From: Nemertoderma westbladi
Taxonomy: Eukaryota > Xenacoelomorpha > Nemertodermatida > Nemertodermatidae
Length of the DNA stretch: 64,000 bases
Direction: 5' to 3'
Assembly: GCA_032718475.1 (NCBI GenBank)
Contig: JAUCBJ010002446.1
Location: forward strand, 1 to 64,000
This document shows positions 21,495-31,359 of the stretch, piece after piece; positions within the stretch are counted from its first letter, which is position 1; the number at the start of each line of letters is the position of its first letter. The notes beneath the pieces are model-generated. The model searched no databases. It saw only the letters and a program-made list of their open reading frames with translations, and was not told the origin of the DNA. Made by a program: the position numbers and the translations under genes.

Positions 21495-23401
21495 ACCAAT
21501 GCAGTTAAGGCTGCATCTAGGTCCCTGAACAGGCAGTACTCTGTTAATCTACAGGAGCTAATAAACCAACAGGTTGATGCCATCAATGATGCTGACGACA
21601 GCAGGCAATCATCCCAGGCATGGAAATCGATCAATCTGCTTACTGGGCGGAAAAGCCAACCAACCACCAAGGTTAAGGCTGAATCACCAGCCGATCGCCT
21701 CAATGGTTGGAAAGCCCACTTTGAAAAGCTCCTCAATAATGACAGGGTATTGCCTGATAACTTTATAGAAGTAAAGGTGTCTGAGTCTGTACTCCCAGAT
21801 ATTCCCATTGGCGATATCTCCTTTGCAGAAGTGAAGGCTGCTGCAAAGAGCATTAAGACCAATCGTGCCAGTGGAGTAGATGGTGTTCCCCCTGAGGTCT
21901 TTAAAATACCTGAGTGTTTAAAGCTCATCTATCCCATCATAGTAGACATGTACCGTACAACAAGAGTCCCACAAGAAATGAAAACAAATAAGTTGGTGCC
22001 AGTTCCCAAGAAGGGCAACCTAACACTCTATGGTTCTTTTCGGGGAATCTCATTGATCTCGATTGCTGCAAAGCTATACAATAGGATTCTATTAAATCGC
22101 ATCAGGGATCCCATTGAGAGACTGCTCCGTGGAAATCAGAATGGGTTCCGTAAAGGTCGTGGGACCATGGAGCCCATTTTGGCACTTAGAAGGATAATTG
22201 AAGAATTATCAAAAAAGAAAGACAGGCATCTGGCTGTCATCTTTGTTGACTTCTTCAAGGCCTTTGATTCAGTCTCTCGCTCACGTATGTTCAGCATACT
22301 TTCATTATATGGGATTCCTGATGAAATTATTGCAGCTATCAGATCAGTATACGATGGTTCGACAACATTTGTGTCTACTGTTGATGGTGACACAGAACCA
22401 TTTGAAGTGTTATGGGGCGTCCTCCAAGGAGACACACTTGCACCATTCTTGTTTATTATTGTGGTTGACTATGTTCTACGCATGTCCTTAGATCATCATA
22501 ATGATGATGGGGTGATGATAACTCCACCTACTGGCTCCAGAAGTCGAGGAAATCCTGCCAAGTACCTAACTGATCTAGACTTTGCTGATGACTTAGGAGT
22601 ACTCTCAGAATCATTAGAGGGAGCCCAACGGCTCCTCAGCTCATTAGAACATGCTGCTTCTAGTCTTGGTCTTTTTATTAACTCCAGAAAGACCAAAATT
22701 CTGACAGTTAACTTTGAAAGTCCTCAGCAAGTCTCTGATCGGATGAGCATAAGCTCAAAGGATGGTATGCTTGAGCATGTGGACGACTTCTGTTACCTGG
22801 GATCATGGATCCGGAAGTCAGGTGAGGACCTTCGAATACGTAAGGGAAAGGCATGGGCAGCCTTGAATAGGCTTTCCAGGATTTGGAAGTCACCGAGAAT
22901 TAATCGGAAACTTAAGGTCCGATTATTTAGAGCAGCAGTAGTTCCAGTACTCCTCTACGGGAGTCCATGCTGGGCTCTAACTGCTGAGGACACCAAATCT
23001 CTGGATGGCACATTCACAAGAATGCTACGCCGGGTTCATTGTGTCAAGTACAATGCACACATCTCCAACCAGACACTATATAACATTGGAGGTGTCTCAT
23101 TGGTTCCCCCAAGCTTGACACTAGAACAAAATCGCCTCCGCTTTGCAGGACATTGCTTTCGCCGTGAGGACCAGCCAGTGCATAATCTTGTACTTTGGCA
23201 GCCTCATGGAGTGAATAAGCATAGTGGACAGCCCATGACTTTCTTGAGACGCATCTTAAAGGACACTGGCCTTAAAGATGCGGATGATCTAGCAAATGTC
23301 ATGGGTGATAGGGAGTTGTGGCGGTGCAATTTTGTTGACAAGCCGGCACAGCATTCTTAAAAATGCAGCTGCAATGCAGCATGCCGATCCTAGTAGTAGT
23401 A
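21495..23401 (+). mobile_element. LINE-A, young 5'-truncated insertion with 13-bp target duplication
   Basis: Flanked by GTATTGACTTAAT at 21,482-21,494 and 23,402-23,414. The insertion starts inside the coding region (5' truncation typical of target-primed reverse transcription). It ends with a 3' UTR shared with the copy at 8,893 and a (TAG)n tail. The whole retained ORF is open. Confidence 0.9.
21498..23360 (+). CDS. LINE-A ORF2 fragment: reverse transcriptase with C-terminal domain
   Basis: A single frame of 620 codons is open from the truncation point, with an in-frame stop only in the flanking DNA at 21,486, to TAA at 23,360. An initiator is not expected because the true start is lost. 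Order: linker; RT fingers (NRASGVDGVPPEVFK, ~residue 128); FRGISLISIAAKLYNRIL; FVDFFKAFDSV; LQGDTLAPFLF; the catalytic LDFADDLG (~residue 363); thumb (AAVVPVLLYGSPCWA); and C-terminal domain ending RELWRCNFVDKPAQHS. RTs of this type copy their own RNA at a nicked target. The endonuclease is missing, so this copy cannot act alone. Intact frames and a perfect target duplication indicate recent insertion. Confidence 0.85.
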   Translation, partial: NAVKAASRSLNRQYSVNLQELINQQVDAINDADDSRQSSQAWKSINLLTGRKSQPTTKVKAESPADRLNGWKAHFEKLLNNDRVLPDNFIEVKVSESVLPDIPIGDISFAEVKAAAKSIKTNRASGVDGVPPEVFKIPECLKLIYPIIVDMYRTTRVPQEMKTNKLVPVPKKGNLTLYGSFRGISLISIAAKLYNRILLNRIRDPIERLLRGNQNGFRKGRGTMEPILALRRIIEELSKKKDRHLAVIFVDFFKAFDSVSRSRMFSILSLYGIPDEIIAAIRSVYDGSTTFVSTVDGDTEPFEVLWGVLQGDTLAPFLFIIVVDYVLRMSLDHHNDDGVMITPPTGSRSRGNPAKYLTDLDFADDLGVLSESLEGAQRLLSSLEHAASSLGLFINSRKTKILTVNFESPQQVSDRMSISSKDGMLEHVDDFCYLGSWIRKSGEDLRIRKGKAWAALNRLSRIWKSPRINRKLKVRLFRAAVVPVLLYGSPCWALTAEDTKSLDGTFTRMLRRVHCVKYNAHISNQTLYNIGGVSLVPPSLTLEQNRLRFAGHCFRREDQPVHNLVLWQPHGVNKHSGQPMTFLRRILKDTGLKDADDLANVMGDRELWRCNFVDKPAQHS

Positions 23402-23414
23402 GTATTGACTTAAT

Positions 23415-23854
23415 TATTCTATTAATGTTGTTTATTTAATAATAAGTAAAATATTATATTACATATGAAAATAAATACTAAATTCAGCATATATTTAAAT
23501 AAACACAAATTCAACATAAATAGTTCGACAGACAGACAGAAAGAGCTTCAATAACAGACTCAACATTAATTTACCTTAAAATCACTGATATTAATTACTA
23601 TAAGCTAATGATTTTTAACTAAATTCTAATCTGTTTTTTGAATAAAAACAAATAAATTTAACATAAATCACTGGGCAATGATGAAAAACTGATTAATTGC
23701 GATGAGGATTCGCTGCATCAGGAACTGGTAGGACCGAAACTCTACCTATTATTATATTAGTTAAGAAAATTAATGGATTGAGAGTTGAGATGTTTGAATT
23801 AAAAATTTAGTATCAAATGTCAATAGATATAATAATAACATAATAATTAATTAA
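23415..23854. other. 3' flank of the caspase/NB-ARC/WD40 gene
   Basis: AT-rich sequence with a (TTAA)n run just beyond the stop codon and a (GACA)-like tract at ~23,527. Minus-strand 3' UTR and intergenic sequence are expected here. No gene seen. Confidence 0.5.
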
Positions 23855-26243
23855 TTAATTAATTAACCTATTCAATTGTTTAAATATATAAATATTGCGA
23901 TCCTCACCAACAACTACAAACTTCAATGAGTTTAAAGAACAGCTCATAGTAAAGTCAGAAGGAATAGCTCTTATAGGAATTCTTTGTAAAAATTCACCTT
24001 TAACTGAAAATAACGAAATATTTAAATCGCCTCTAATAATAATCGTATCACAATCTTTGTTTACAAATTTTACCCATAGGACCCCCTCTACAGTGTTGAT
24101 TATAGCCGTTAGTTGGTAATTAAACTCAGTAATAATCGATAATTGATTAAACCAATTAGTCGTTTCGCTAATCCAATCTAAATCACTTTTATTTAAAGTT
24201 TCATTATTTATAGGAATCTGAATTCCGTCTTTAGTATAAACTAATACAACTGAACCCTTTACTACGGCTATATAGGAACTGTTGGGAGAGACAGCGAGTG
24301 TGGTTAAACTGAAACTTTCTAACTCAGTAACTGGGAATCCGTCGTCAGTTACTTTTACTAACCAACTGAATAACTAAACCCAAGCTTACTAAACCCAAGC
24401 ACAAAAATAATTCTAGAATCAGGTAAAACTTCCAACCAACAACGGCCTGGGAATTTATAATCAACAACCGAATGTTTCCTGGTTAATATATCGGTAAGAA
24501 CTAATTTACTGCTCTCATCTAGAGTTGCTACTGTATTGTTACAGTTTAATTCTACTAACCACCTAATCTTAGACCCCGGATTGGGTTGTAATTCTCTAAT
24601 TAAGTGCCCCGGTTTCCCTACCAAGCAACGATATAATTCCCATCGTAATTCAGATTCTTCCTGTTCCCCTAAGAATCTCCCATATCGATAATATTCTCGG
24701 AGTAACTCAGCCGACTCTTTATAACTCCAGACACTAAGTTTATCAGCCGCTCTACTAACTAAATAGTTCGATGGAGCAACAAAAACTAATCCCTCTACAA
24801 GTTCAGTAGACGTTGTTGGTAAAGTATTTAATTTATTATTATAATAAACCCGTATAATTCCGTTGAAACACCCGTAAGCGAAAACCGGTTGGTTTTCTAT
24901 TCCAGTTAACCAAGATATCCGACTCTCTTCGACTTTATTTAGTTTAATATTCCCTTCCATATCCATTATATGGAGGGAGTCCCACGTACTCGTTGCTATG
25001 GTAACCGGTTCCGTATCTAGAACTGCTCGAACCCCCAGGTATCCAGTTGGTTTACCACCGCTGGACGATTCTGTACCGACGCTGTTAATGTTTAGTGTTA
25101 CAGTATCGGCTCCAATGTTACAGTAACACATAAACTTACCAGATGGAGTTACATCCGCGCGGCTGGACATCAACTTAACCGTTCCGATTGAACCGGTTGC
25201 CATTCGGTGGGTTATTTCTCCTGTTTTACCGTCCAGAAGTTCCGCGTACGATATCCCCCATGGATATCCGCTTATTATAAGAACGCGATCCACCGCTCCG
25301 AGGTATTTAATTCCTTGTAGATGAACGTTGTAGTCCGCGGGGGTTAATCTCACCCCCCATATCGGCTTCCCATCCAATAATTTCCTGCAATCTACATGGA
25401 ACCTCCCCAACCCCAACTCAACATTAACTTGGTAACCTATAATTATTCTATCGTCATCAACCCAATCTAGACATTTTATACCAAATCCACTGAACTCATA
25501 GACTTTAATTGGTTTTTGTATTGAAGATAATTTAATATAATCCCAAAGTTTAGCATCCGGAGTTGGAGTTGGGTAAGTGGAGTAGGTTATTATATGTTTA
25601 GCTGTTGGTGAGAATGAAACTCCAATATGAAGGGGGGTAATGAGGTTATATAGAAGATAATAAAGAAAGTTCTGCTTCGGGTCAGTTGGAGGAATTGGAG
25701 GTAGGCTGATAGGGGAGTGGGCCTCCCAAGTTATAGTGGAGTCGGGGACCTCCGTATTGATACAACTGATAGTCCCGTTGTGGGACGAGAAACATAATAT
25801 ATTTGAATCAATTGGATTGAAGTTTATACTGTTTGTGAGTATCGGTGATGTTTTATTGATTAAATCTTCCTCCTTTATTACCGAATGGGAATCAAAATGA
25901 ACAAATATTAATTCTCCATCAGTTGAATCTCGAACATGAATACAACCATCTAAAGTTCGGTAACATATTCTTCTTCCATCAGCCGATAGTTTTGCATCAT
26001 ATAGATATAGCGATGGATTGATATCAATTTTATCTTCTGTAAGAACCTTCTTCCTACTGACAGCATCGCAAATCATCAACTTATTATCGACATGTACAAG
26101 AATCGTTTTTCCATCAGCAGATAATTGAATTCCATGCGTCAACCAGGTCTCGTAATCCTCCAGTAACTTTATCGATAAGGTTTCATCTGTTTCATCTCCT
26201 GTTCTATTCATTGAGTTGCAGAGATCGAAATAAAGTTTATTTT
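23855..26243 (-). CDS. WD40 exon of a caspase/NB-ARC/WD40 protein (APAF-1-like C-terminus)
   Basis: The minus-strand acceptor TTATTATTTGCAG (AG at 26,245-26,244) opens in phase 1, matching the donor at 61,790. 614 codons follow to 24,403. After a 29-nt interruption (24,374-24,402) the frame resumes for 172 codons and a TAA at 23,855. Repeated beta-propeller blades are visible: GIQLSADGKTILVHVDNKLM, DAKLSADGRRICYRTLDG, SINFNPIDSNILCFSSHNGT, GVSFSPTAKHIITYS and LAVSPNSSYIAVVKGSVVLV. WD40 propellers in APAF-1 hold the switch inactive until a ligand binds. Taken alone it could be a WD40 gene starting at an ATG near 26,259. The phase-matched splice, same strand and APAF-like order argue for one gene. 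No other host gene lies between the two parts. Confidence 0.75.
24374..24402 (-). other. 29-nt GT...AG interruption in the WD40 exon: micro-intron or frame-breaking duplication
   Basis: On the minus strand the segment begins GTGCTTGGGTTTAG and ends CTTGGGTTTAG, made of two near-identical ~15-nt units. Reading through it meets a stop at 24,358. Removing exactly these 29 nt restores an open frame (DSRIIF joined to LFSWLVKVTDDG) for 172 more codons with WD40 character. It is either an extremely short intron or a recent duplication that breaks the gene. Confidence 0.6.
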
Positions 26244-26739
26244 CTGCAAATAATAACATAAACTAAACAATATTGTTATAATAATGTACGGTAGGCCTAT
26301 CAGTACTAATAATCTGGTAGGCCTATCAAATATTATTTAATATTTTTGCTATAAACCACCTACATTAAAGCGAGAGATAGATATATGTGTTTATTGACAA
26401 ATAAGTTCGAAGACCACAAGCGACTGACAAATACAAACATACATGCACTAACAATACTGACTATTATATGATACCGTAGAAATATATAATAACTGAAAAT
26501 TCTTATAAATACTATATTCCTATAGTTAGGATAAAATTATTACTAAACTATTGACAAAATACTTGTATAATATCGTGCAAAGCCAGCAAAATAAACGAGT
26601 TCAATTAGTTCACAATTCTTAAAATGTCCAAATGAAAAACGATCACGGCACGGTCAAAGGTATAATATATAAATATGAAAATAAATAAATAGTAATTAAT
26701 ATGTACAAATTAATATGTTAATATAGAGAGGCACATAAT

Positions 26740-29700
26740 TTATTCCAGGATATCGAGGGCCGCGCGTATAAAATTACAGATTTCTCGTGGACGATTCAAG
26801 GAAAAGTACATGTCAAAAGCGACGCAGGATAAATTATTTGCCTGACGCAAATCGCTAAGCAGGGTGCACTCGCAAATTACGTGGGCTTCAGTTTGCACCA
26901 GACCACACTTACAGATCCTGGAGTCGGCAGGAACACGAGACCACCTCCCAGTCTCTACTGCTAAACGGGTCGACATCAACCGGAATCTCGTAAAGGCCAA
27001 ACGATCTGGCTCGTGAACGTTTAAGACTCTGGAGGTGTAAATCTCTGGAGAGGAGAGCGGCGAAGGGTTCATTGCGCAGTACACCACACGTCGGGAGGAA
27101 GTGCTTTCTCTTGTCCGCAAACAGATGGCGTCGTGGTCTATCTTTCGGACGTCTATGTCCAAGTCCGGCGAATTCAGTATTGATGCGAGGCCTTTTGCCA
27201 TGGTACTGTTACAACCACGTATTAGATCGATTGCGAATATTAGGGGACTATGTAACTCGGGTCTGCCCAACATCGACTTTAAGAATATGCATTGGCGGTT
27301 TAAAATCCACGCCTTTGGAGAAGGCCGACCGGTCTTGAGCAATAACAGATCGTGGCAGGTTTGGTTTCGGACGCCTATGGCAGACTTCAGCATGCTAAAA
27401 TATTGTGATGACTAGGAGCGACGTTACCTCCAATCCACGCCTCGCATCCATACAGTATAGATGACGTCACAGCTGCGTCAAATACCAAAAGCTTCACCCA
27501 GAGCGGACTAAATGCGTGCTTACCAAGGAAAGAATGGAATTTCTAACAATGTTTTAACTTCTCTTTAGCGTGTAATACTATTGCTCTATTTATTCCGCTG
27601 GACTGACTGATACAGGCTCCAAGATATACGTAGCTTGTGCAATTCTTAACCATGATTGTAGAGACTCCAGAAGAAATAACAAAATCTGACAAGTCATCAA
27701 TACAACCATTAATGACCATAAACTTGGTTTTCGATTCGTTGATTGCCATGTTAAATTACTCGCAGAAATCTAACAGAATTCTGAGTTTCTCGATAGCGCT
27801 CTCTCATGATGTGGCTAACAAAGCGGAATCGTCCATCAAAAGAAGGGAATGAAGGGCCTGTAGGAAACCGTCATTTGGGCATTGTTTCAGACGCTTAATA
27901 AGAGGGTTTATATACAAGGTGAAAAGTCTACAACTACCGGGGGCCCCTTGCAAACCTCCAAAAATAAATTTCAGGACAGATGAACCCAAAATACTGACGG
28001 TCGAACTGTATAACGCCTGAAGTGCGCGCAGCATAGCGCTGCCGCAACCCATATCCTTGAGTAGTTGGAATAGTTTCGGACGAGACACCCGGTCATAGGC
28101 AGTAGCGAAATCAACGAATATGATATACAGCTTTAGCTTCTTCTTAAGGACATAGTCGATGAGAAGGTTCAGCGTCAGAATATGCTCTTCACATCTGCGC
28201 TTCGGCTGCGCTCCGGCCTGCTCGATGTCTAGTAAACCCCACTGGGAAAGGCGTCTGGAAAGTATCCAATCATACAGCTTTGCGATACAGTTCAGTTTGG
28301 AAATGCCACGATAGTTAGAACAGATTAACCTCGATCCGCGTTTAAACACCATCACGAGCCAAGATTGGCACCAGGAAGCCGCGAATGAGGGACCAAAGAA
28401 AGCGGAGTTAAATAATGTTACAATAAATAAAATCCAGTTTTGCGGGAGAAATTTCAAGAGGCCGGGAGAAATACCGTCGGGACCAGCAGCCTTATTAGGT
28501 TTCAAAGAGTCTATACCTGCGGTAACTTCCTCTATGGTTATTGGCGAATCTAGGACTGGGATAAATGGACATTCACTAGTCGATATGTCTCCTGGACCGG
28601 TGGTCTGGCTGTCGTTACACGACAGCTTTCCAAAATGCGTGGCGAACTCCTGCTCCAACGGGGAGTTGTCGCTTGCCGACATGGATGAACTGGGTTCGAG
28701 GCCACCCTTCCAGTTGATTCTCTCCCAGATAGATAGCTCGCTACGACTGGCGGCCAGCTCGTTCCAGACTTGGTTGGGGTCGAAGGTACCTGTACCTACA
28801 CTACACTGGGGAAGGACACTCCGAGCAGGCTTAGCCGACCTCGCTGCGTCGTAAATTGCATTCGCAAAAGCCTCGGCTGTCGTAATGTAGTCGTTGTTGG
28901 TGAGATCCCGGCCGATAAGAGTGGCGTGAGAACGGAGGGACAATCGAAAAGTCGTTGGTATAACCTGTGCGCATTTAATTGGCTTCCTACACGGATGCGA
29001 TTGGTTTGGCTCACTCACATTGTAACTACCCAAAATCTCGGAACGAGCCAACAGTTGTACAGCGGATGGTACGTTATCGGGTTTCAGACACATAAACATT
29101 GCATCATGATCTGATGGTAACCACATGTCAATCACCCCAAATTCTGTTACTCTATTGATAATATCATAGCTCACAACAGCACGATCGAGTTCCGAAATAT
29201 AATTACCTTGCTTCCGATACGTCAATGCACCACCAAATATTACGTCACCAAATGAATCATAACTAAGGTTTACAACTTTACATTCAACCAATAATTGAAT
29301 AAAACGTCTGCCGTGTTCATTAATCCCAATCCGTGCATTAAAATCCCCCAAAAGTACAACTGGGCGGTTGCTACTCATGTCAAATATATGGGACTGTATT
29401 TCGGCCCAAATTATCGGGTCGTAATATCGAGTATCAGATGGTGCAATATAAACACAAGCAAAATCAATATTAGGGAAATCAATTAAGCTAACCCATAAAA
29501 TGTCATGTACATCAGTTCTTATGGATTTTACTTTACAGCCATTCCTTATTAACACAGCCACTCCGCCCCTATGGCTGTCACGGTATTAAAACCCGGTACG
29601 CTAAAATTATAACGTGCTTTAGTTTCTTGTAAAAATATTAAATCGTAAACAGTAAAAATCTTAAAAACCGGTGGGTAGAGATATTTCTCGCCAAGTCCGG

Positions 29701-29740
29701 CACAGTTCCACGATAACAGTTGGATAAAATCAGTTCGCTT
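26740..29740 (-). pseudogene. LINE-C ORF2: endonuclease and reverse transcriptase, decayed
   Basis: Reading leftwards: AP-endonuclease start (LLSWNCAGLGEKYLY, FLQETKARYNF; 29,740-29,580); a frameshift near 29,577; then a 585-codon frame (29,561-27,804) with VVLLGDFNARIG, ELDRAVVS and PSDHDAMF, completing the endonuclease, and RT motifs NKAAGPDGISPGLLKFLP, IFVDFATAYDRVSRPKLFQL and LQGAPGSCRLF. The catalytic box reads LMDDSALL rather than YADD. Frames then break; NESKTKFMVING (27,749-) and a C-terminal domain with a CKCG-x7-HVICEC zinc-like motif (27,393-26,740) follow. Clade not assigned. Confidence 0.8.
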
Positions 29741-29748
29741 GTGGTTAA

Positions 29749-30114
29749 TTAAAAAATTGGTGCGAACAGGTCAACGATGTCCGTGTCCTGGTAAACCACG
29801 CATTCCTTCGGATCGAATTTGATGACGTGACCAACATTCTCCGGCTTCTTCCGTTCAACAGCAGTGACCTTCCTTAGTCTACCGAGCTCCCTGTTGATGG
29901 CTGGGTGGACATCCGGTTTCAGGTAAATGTTCTTGAAAAGCTCTGGGGCGTCCTTCAACATCCGTGCGGCTGAGAGGAAACTACTACGGATGGGTGCCGT
30001 GGCTTTCAGCGATATCAGAAGCGGGTGACTCCGCGGCGTGGTCACATCGTTGTTGTCCCCGTCTACAATTAGCTCCGGCTCTCTAACCTTTCCGAGACGG
30101 CGAACCGTGAAACT
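29749..30114 (-). pseudogene. LINE-C ORF1, 3' half
   Basis: In-frame continuation of the coding sequence at 48,334, separated from it by the LTR retrotransposon. It encodes the RNA-binding-type C-terminus common to LINE ORF1 proteins (NIYLKPDVHPAINRELGRLR, then KKPENVGHVIKFD) and stops at 29,749, just before ORF2. ORF1 proteins bind LINE RNA as a chaperone. The last five bases (30,110-30,114, AAACT) are one copy of the LTR element's target duplication. Confidence 0.8.
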
Positions 30115-30653
30115 TGTGACGGGATCCAAGAGGGATCCCGATTTATCCGGTTGTGGTAATTTAGTCCACGCGTCCCCGCCGTGTATAAGGATGAAATAAA
30201 GTGACTGAGTTCTGAAGTTCGGTGTATAATAGGAGGTTATAAGATATAGATATTGTGAATGTGTACAAGGCGGGATACGGTAACTAAAGTCCCGTGATCC
30301 CCTAACTAAACTAATTGGCTGTACCCTACGCTAGCACTGCTGCACTTGAGATAACTGAACCACTGATTAATAGGTTATTGGTTATATTGCACGGTGGCCT
30401 TACTGCTACTCAATCGATGCCGTTCCCCCCCTCTGATTGGTTAATACCCTTGTTGGCGCCCCGTGGAGTATTCCCGTTCACTCCACTGTGTTCTCTCTGG
30501 GTTAGGGGTTTGGCCCCTGACCCTCTATTGTGTGCTTCCTTCCCATTCTTATTGGGATGGCGCGAGTTGGTTAATTACCCAATCTCGCGGCTCCCAATAT
30601 TGCTTATCGGCTAATAACTTTATGGGGTGTTGGCGGGATTGAATAAGCTAACA
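30115..30653 (-). repeat. 3' LTR
   Basis: Appears identical by eye to the 5' LTR at 47,790-48,328. Contains the palindromic GGGATCC-AAGAG-GGATCCC near one end. A 99-codon frame within each LTR lies on the strand opposite to transcription and is not considered a gene. Confidence 0.95.
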
Positions 30654-30664
30654 CTCCCCCCCAT
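30654..30664 (-). promoter_or_regulatory. Polypurine tract for plus-strand DNA synthesis
   Basis: On the minus strand ATGGGGGGGAG directly abuts the TGTTAG start of the 3' LTR, the position and composition expected of a retroelement polypurine tract. Confidence 0.7.
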
Positions 30665-31359
30665 GCTATCTTCCCGGTAAGAAGATAGCATCAACCTAAA
30701 AGTGCGTTACAATCCCGCTGGATCCCGACCTAGTATCGGGTGTGGGGTGGAATTCTTTTCTCTTGGAGCCGGCTTTCCAGGCCGCCCCCTATGGGTATGA
30801 TAACGCTACCCCGTGTGCCTGGCGTCTCATGTCGGGCCGATCGCTCTCACCTCTTCACACGACTTTTGTTTCCCCAACACTTTCGCCCTATCTCACCTTC
30901 ACTCTCATCCTAACTCTCTCATACCCCCGGACCTCCTCGTCCCTCACTCAGCCTCTCATTCTCCCCCCCCACACTAGAATTGCGTTCGCACTCTCTCCGC
31001 ACTTCGCACTCTTATTCCGATTCTCAACCCCACTTTGACTGTTTTATCTCTCTTGACGAACCTCCCCCCCCCTTCCGTGCCGTCGCACTCAAGAAGCGTG
31101 AAGTTGTCAGTTGTCTCGTCCATAGTGCCATAGTCAATTGTCCCCCAGTCCCAGTAGCTAATTGAGAAAGGTTGTATGACTATAGTACTTACTCCAAACG
31201 TATGTATTTACTGCTAATCACTACGTACGTACATACAAATTGCACTTATATAGTTATTTGCATTAATTAAATTTATACTTAATAGTTCGTACGTTACATG
31301 CGGCGCCTTCCAGGCGCACCACTTCCCAGTCTCAGTCTCATTCCCTCGTCTCCGGGAAC
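30665..31359. other. 3' untranslated part of the LTR element
   Basis: Strongly pyrimidine-biased on the plus strand (purine-rich on the element's sense strand), with no supported ORF. A small inverted repeat, GCTATCTTCCC-ggt-AAGAAGATAGC, occurs near 30,664-30,690. Confidence 0.6.

Noticed and set aside
23895-24119. Plus-strand 74-codon ORF
   Set aside because: It is antisense to the last part of the WD40 coding sequence, which continues the propeller after the 29-nt interruption.
26244-26259. ATG at 26,259 as the true start of an independent WD40 gene
   Set aside because: The ATG lies in intron-like sequence just before a good acceptor, and the acceptor phase matches the caspase/NB-ARC exon; kept only as an alternative.
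30315-30614. 99-codon ORF repeated identically at 47,990-48,289
   Set aside because: It lies within both LTRs antisense to the element's transcription; duplication is explained by the LTRs.
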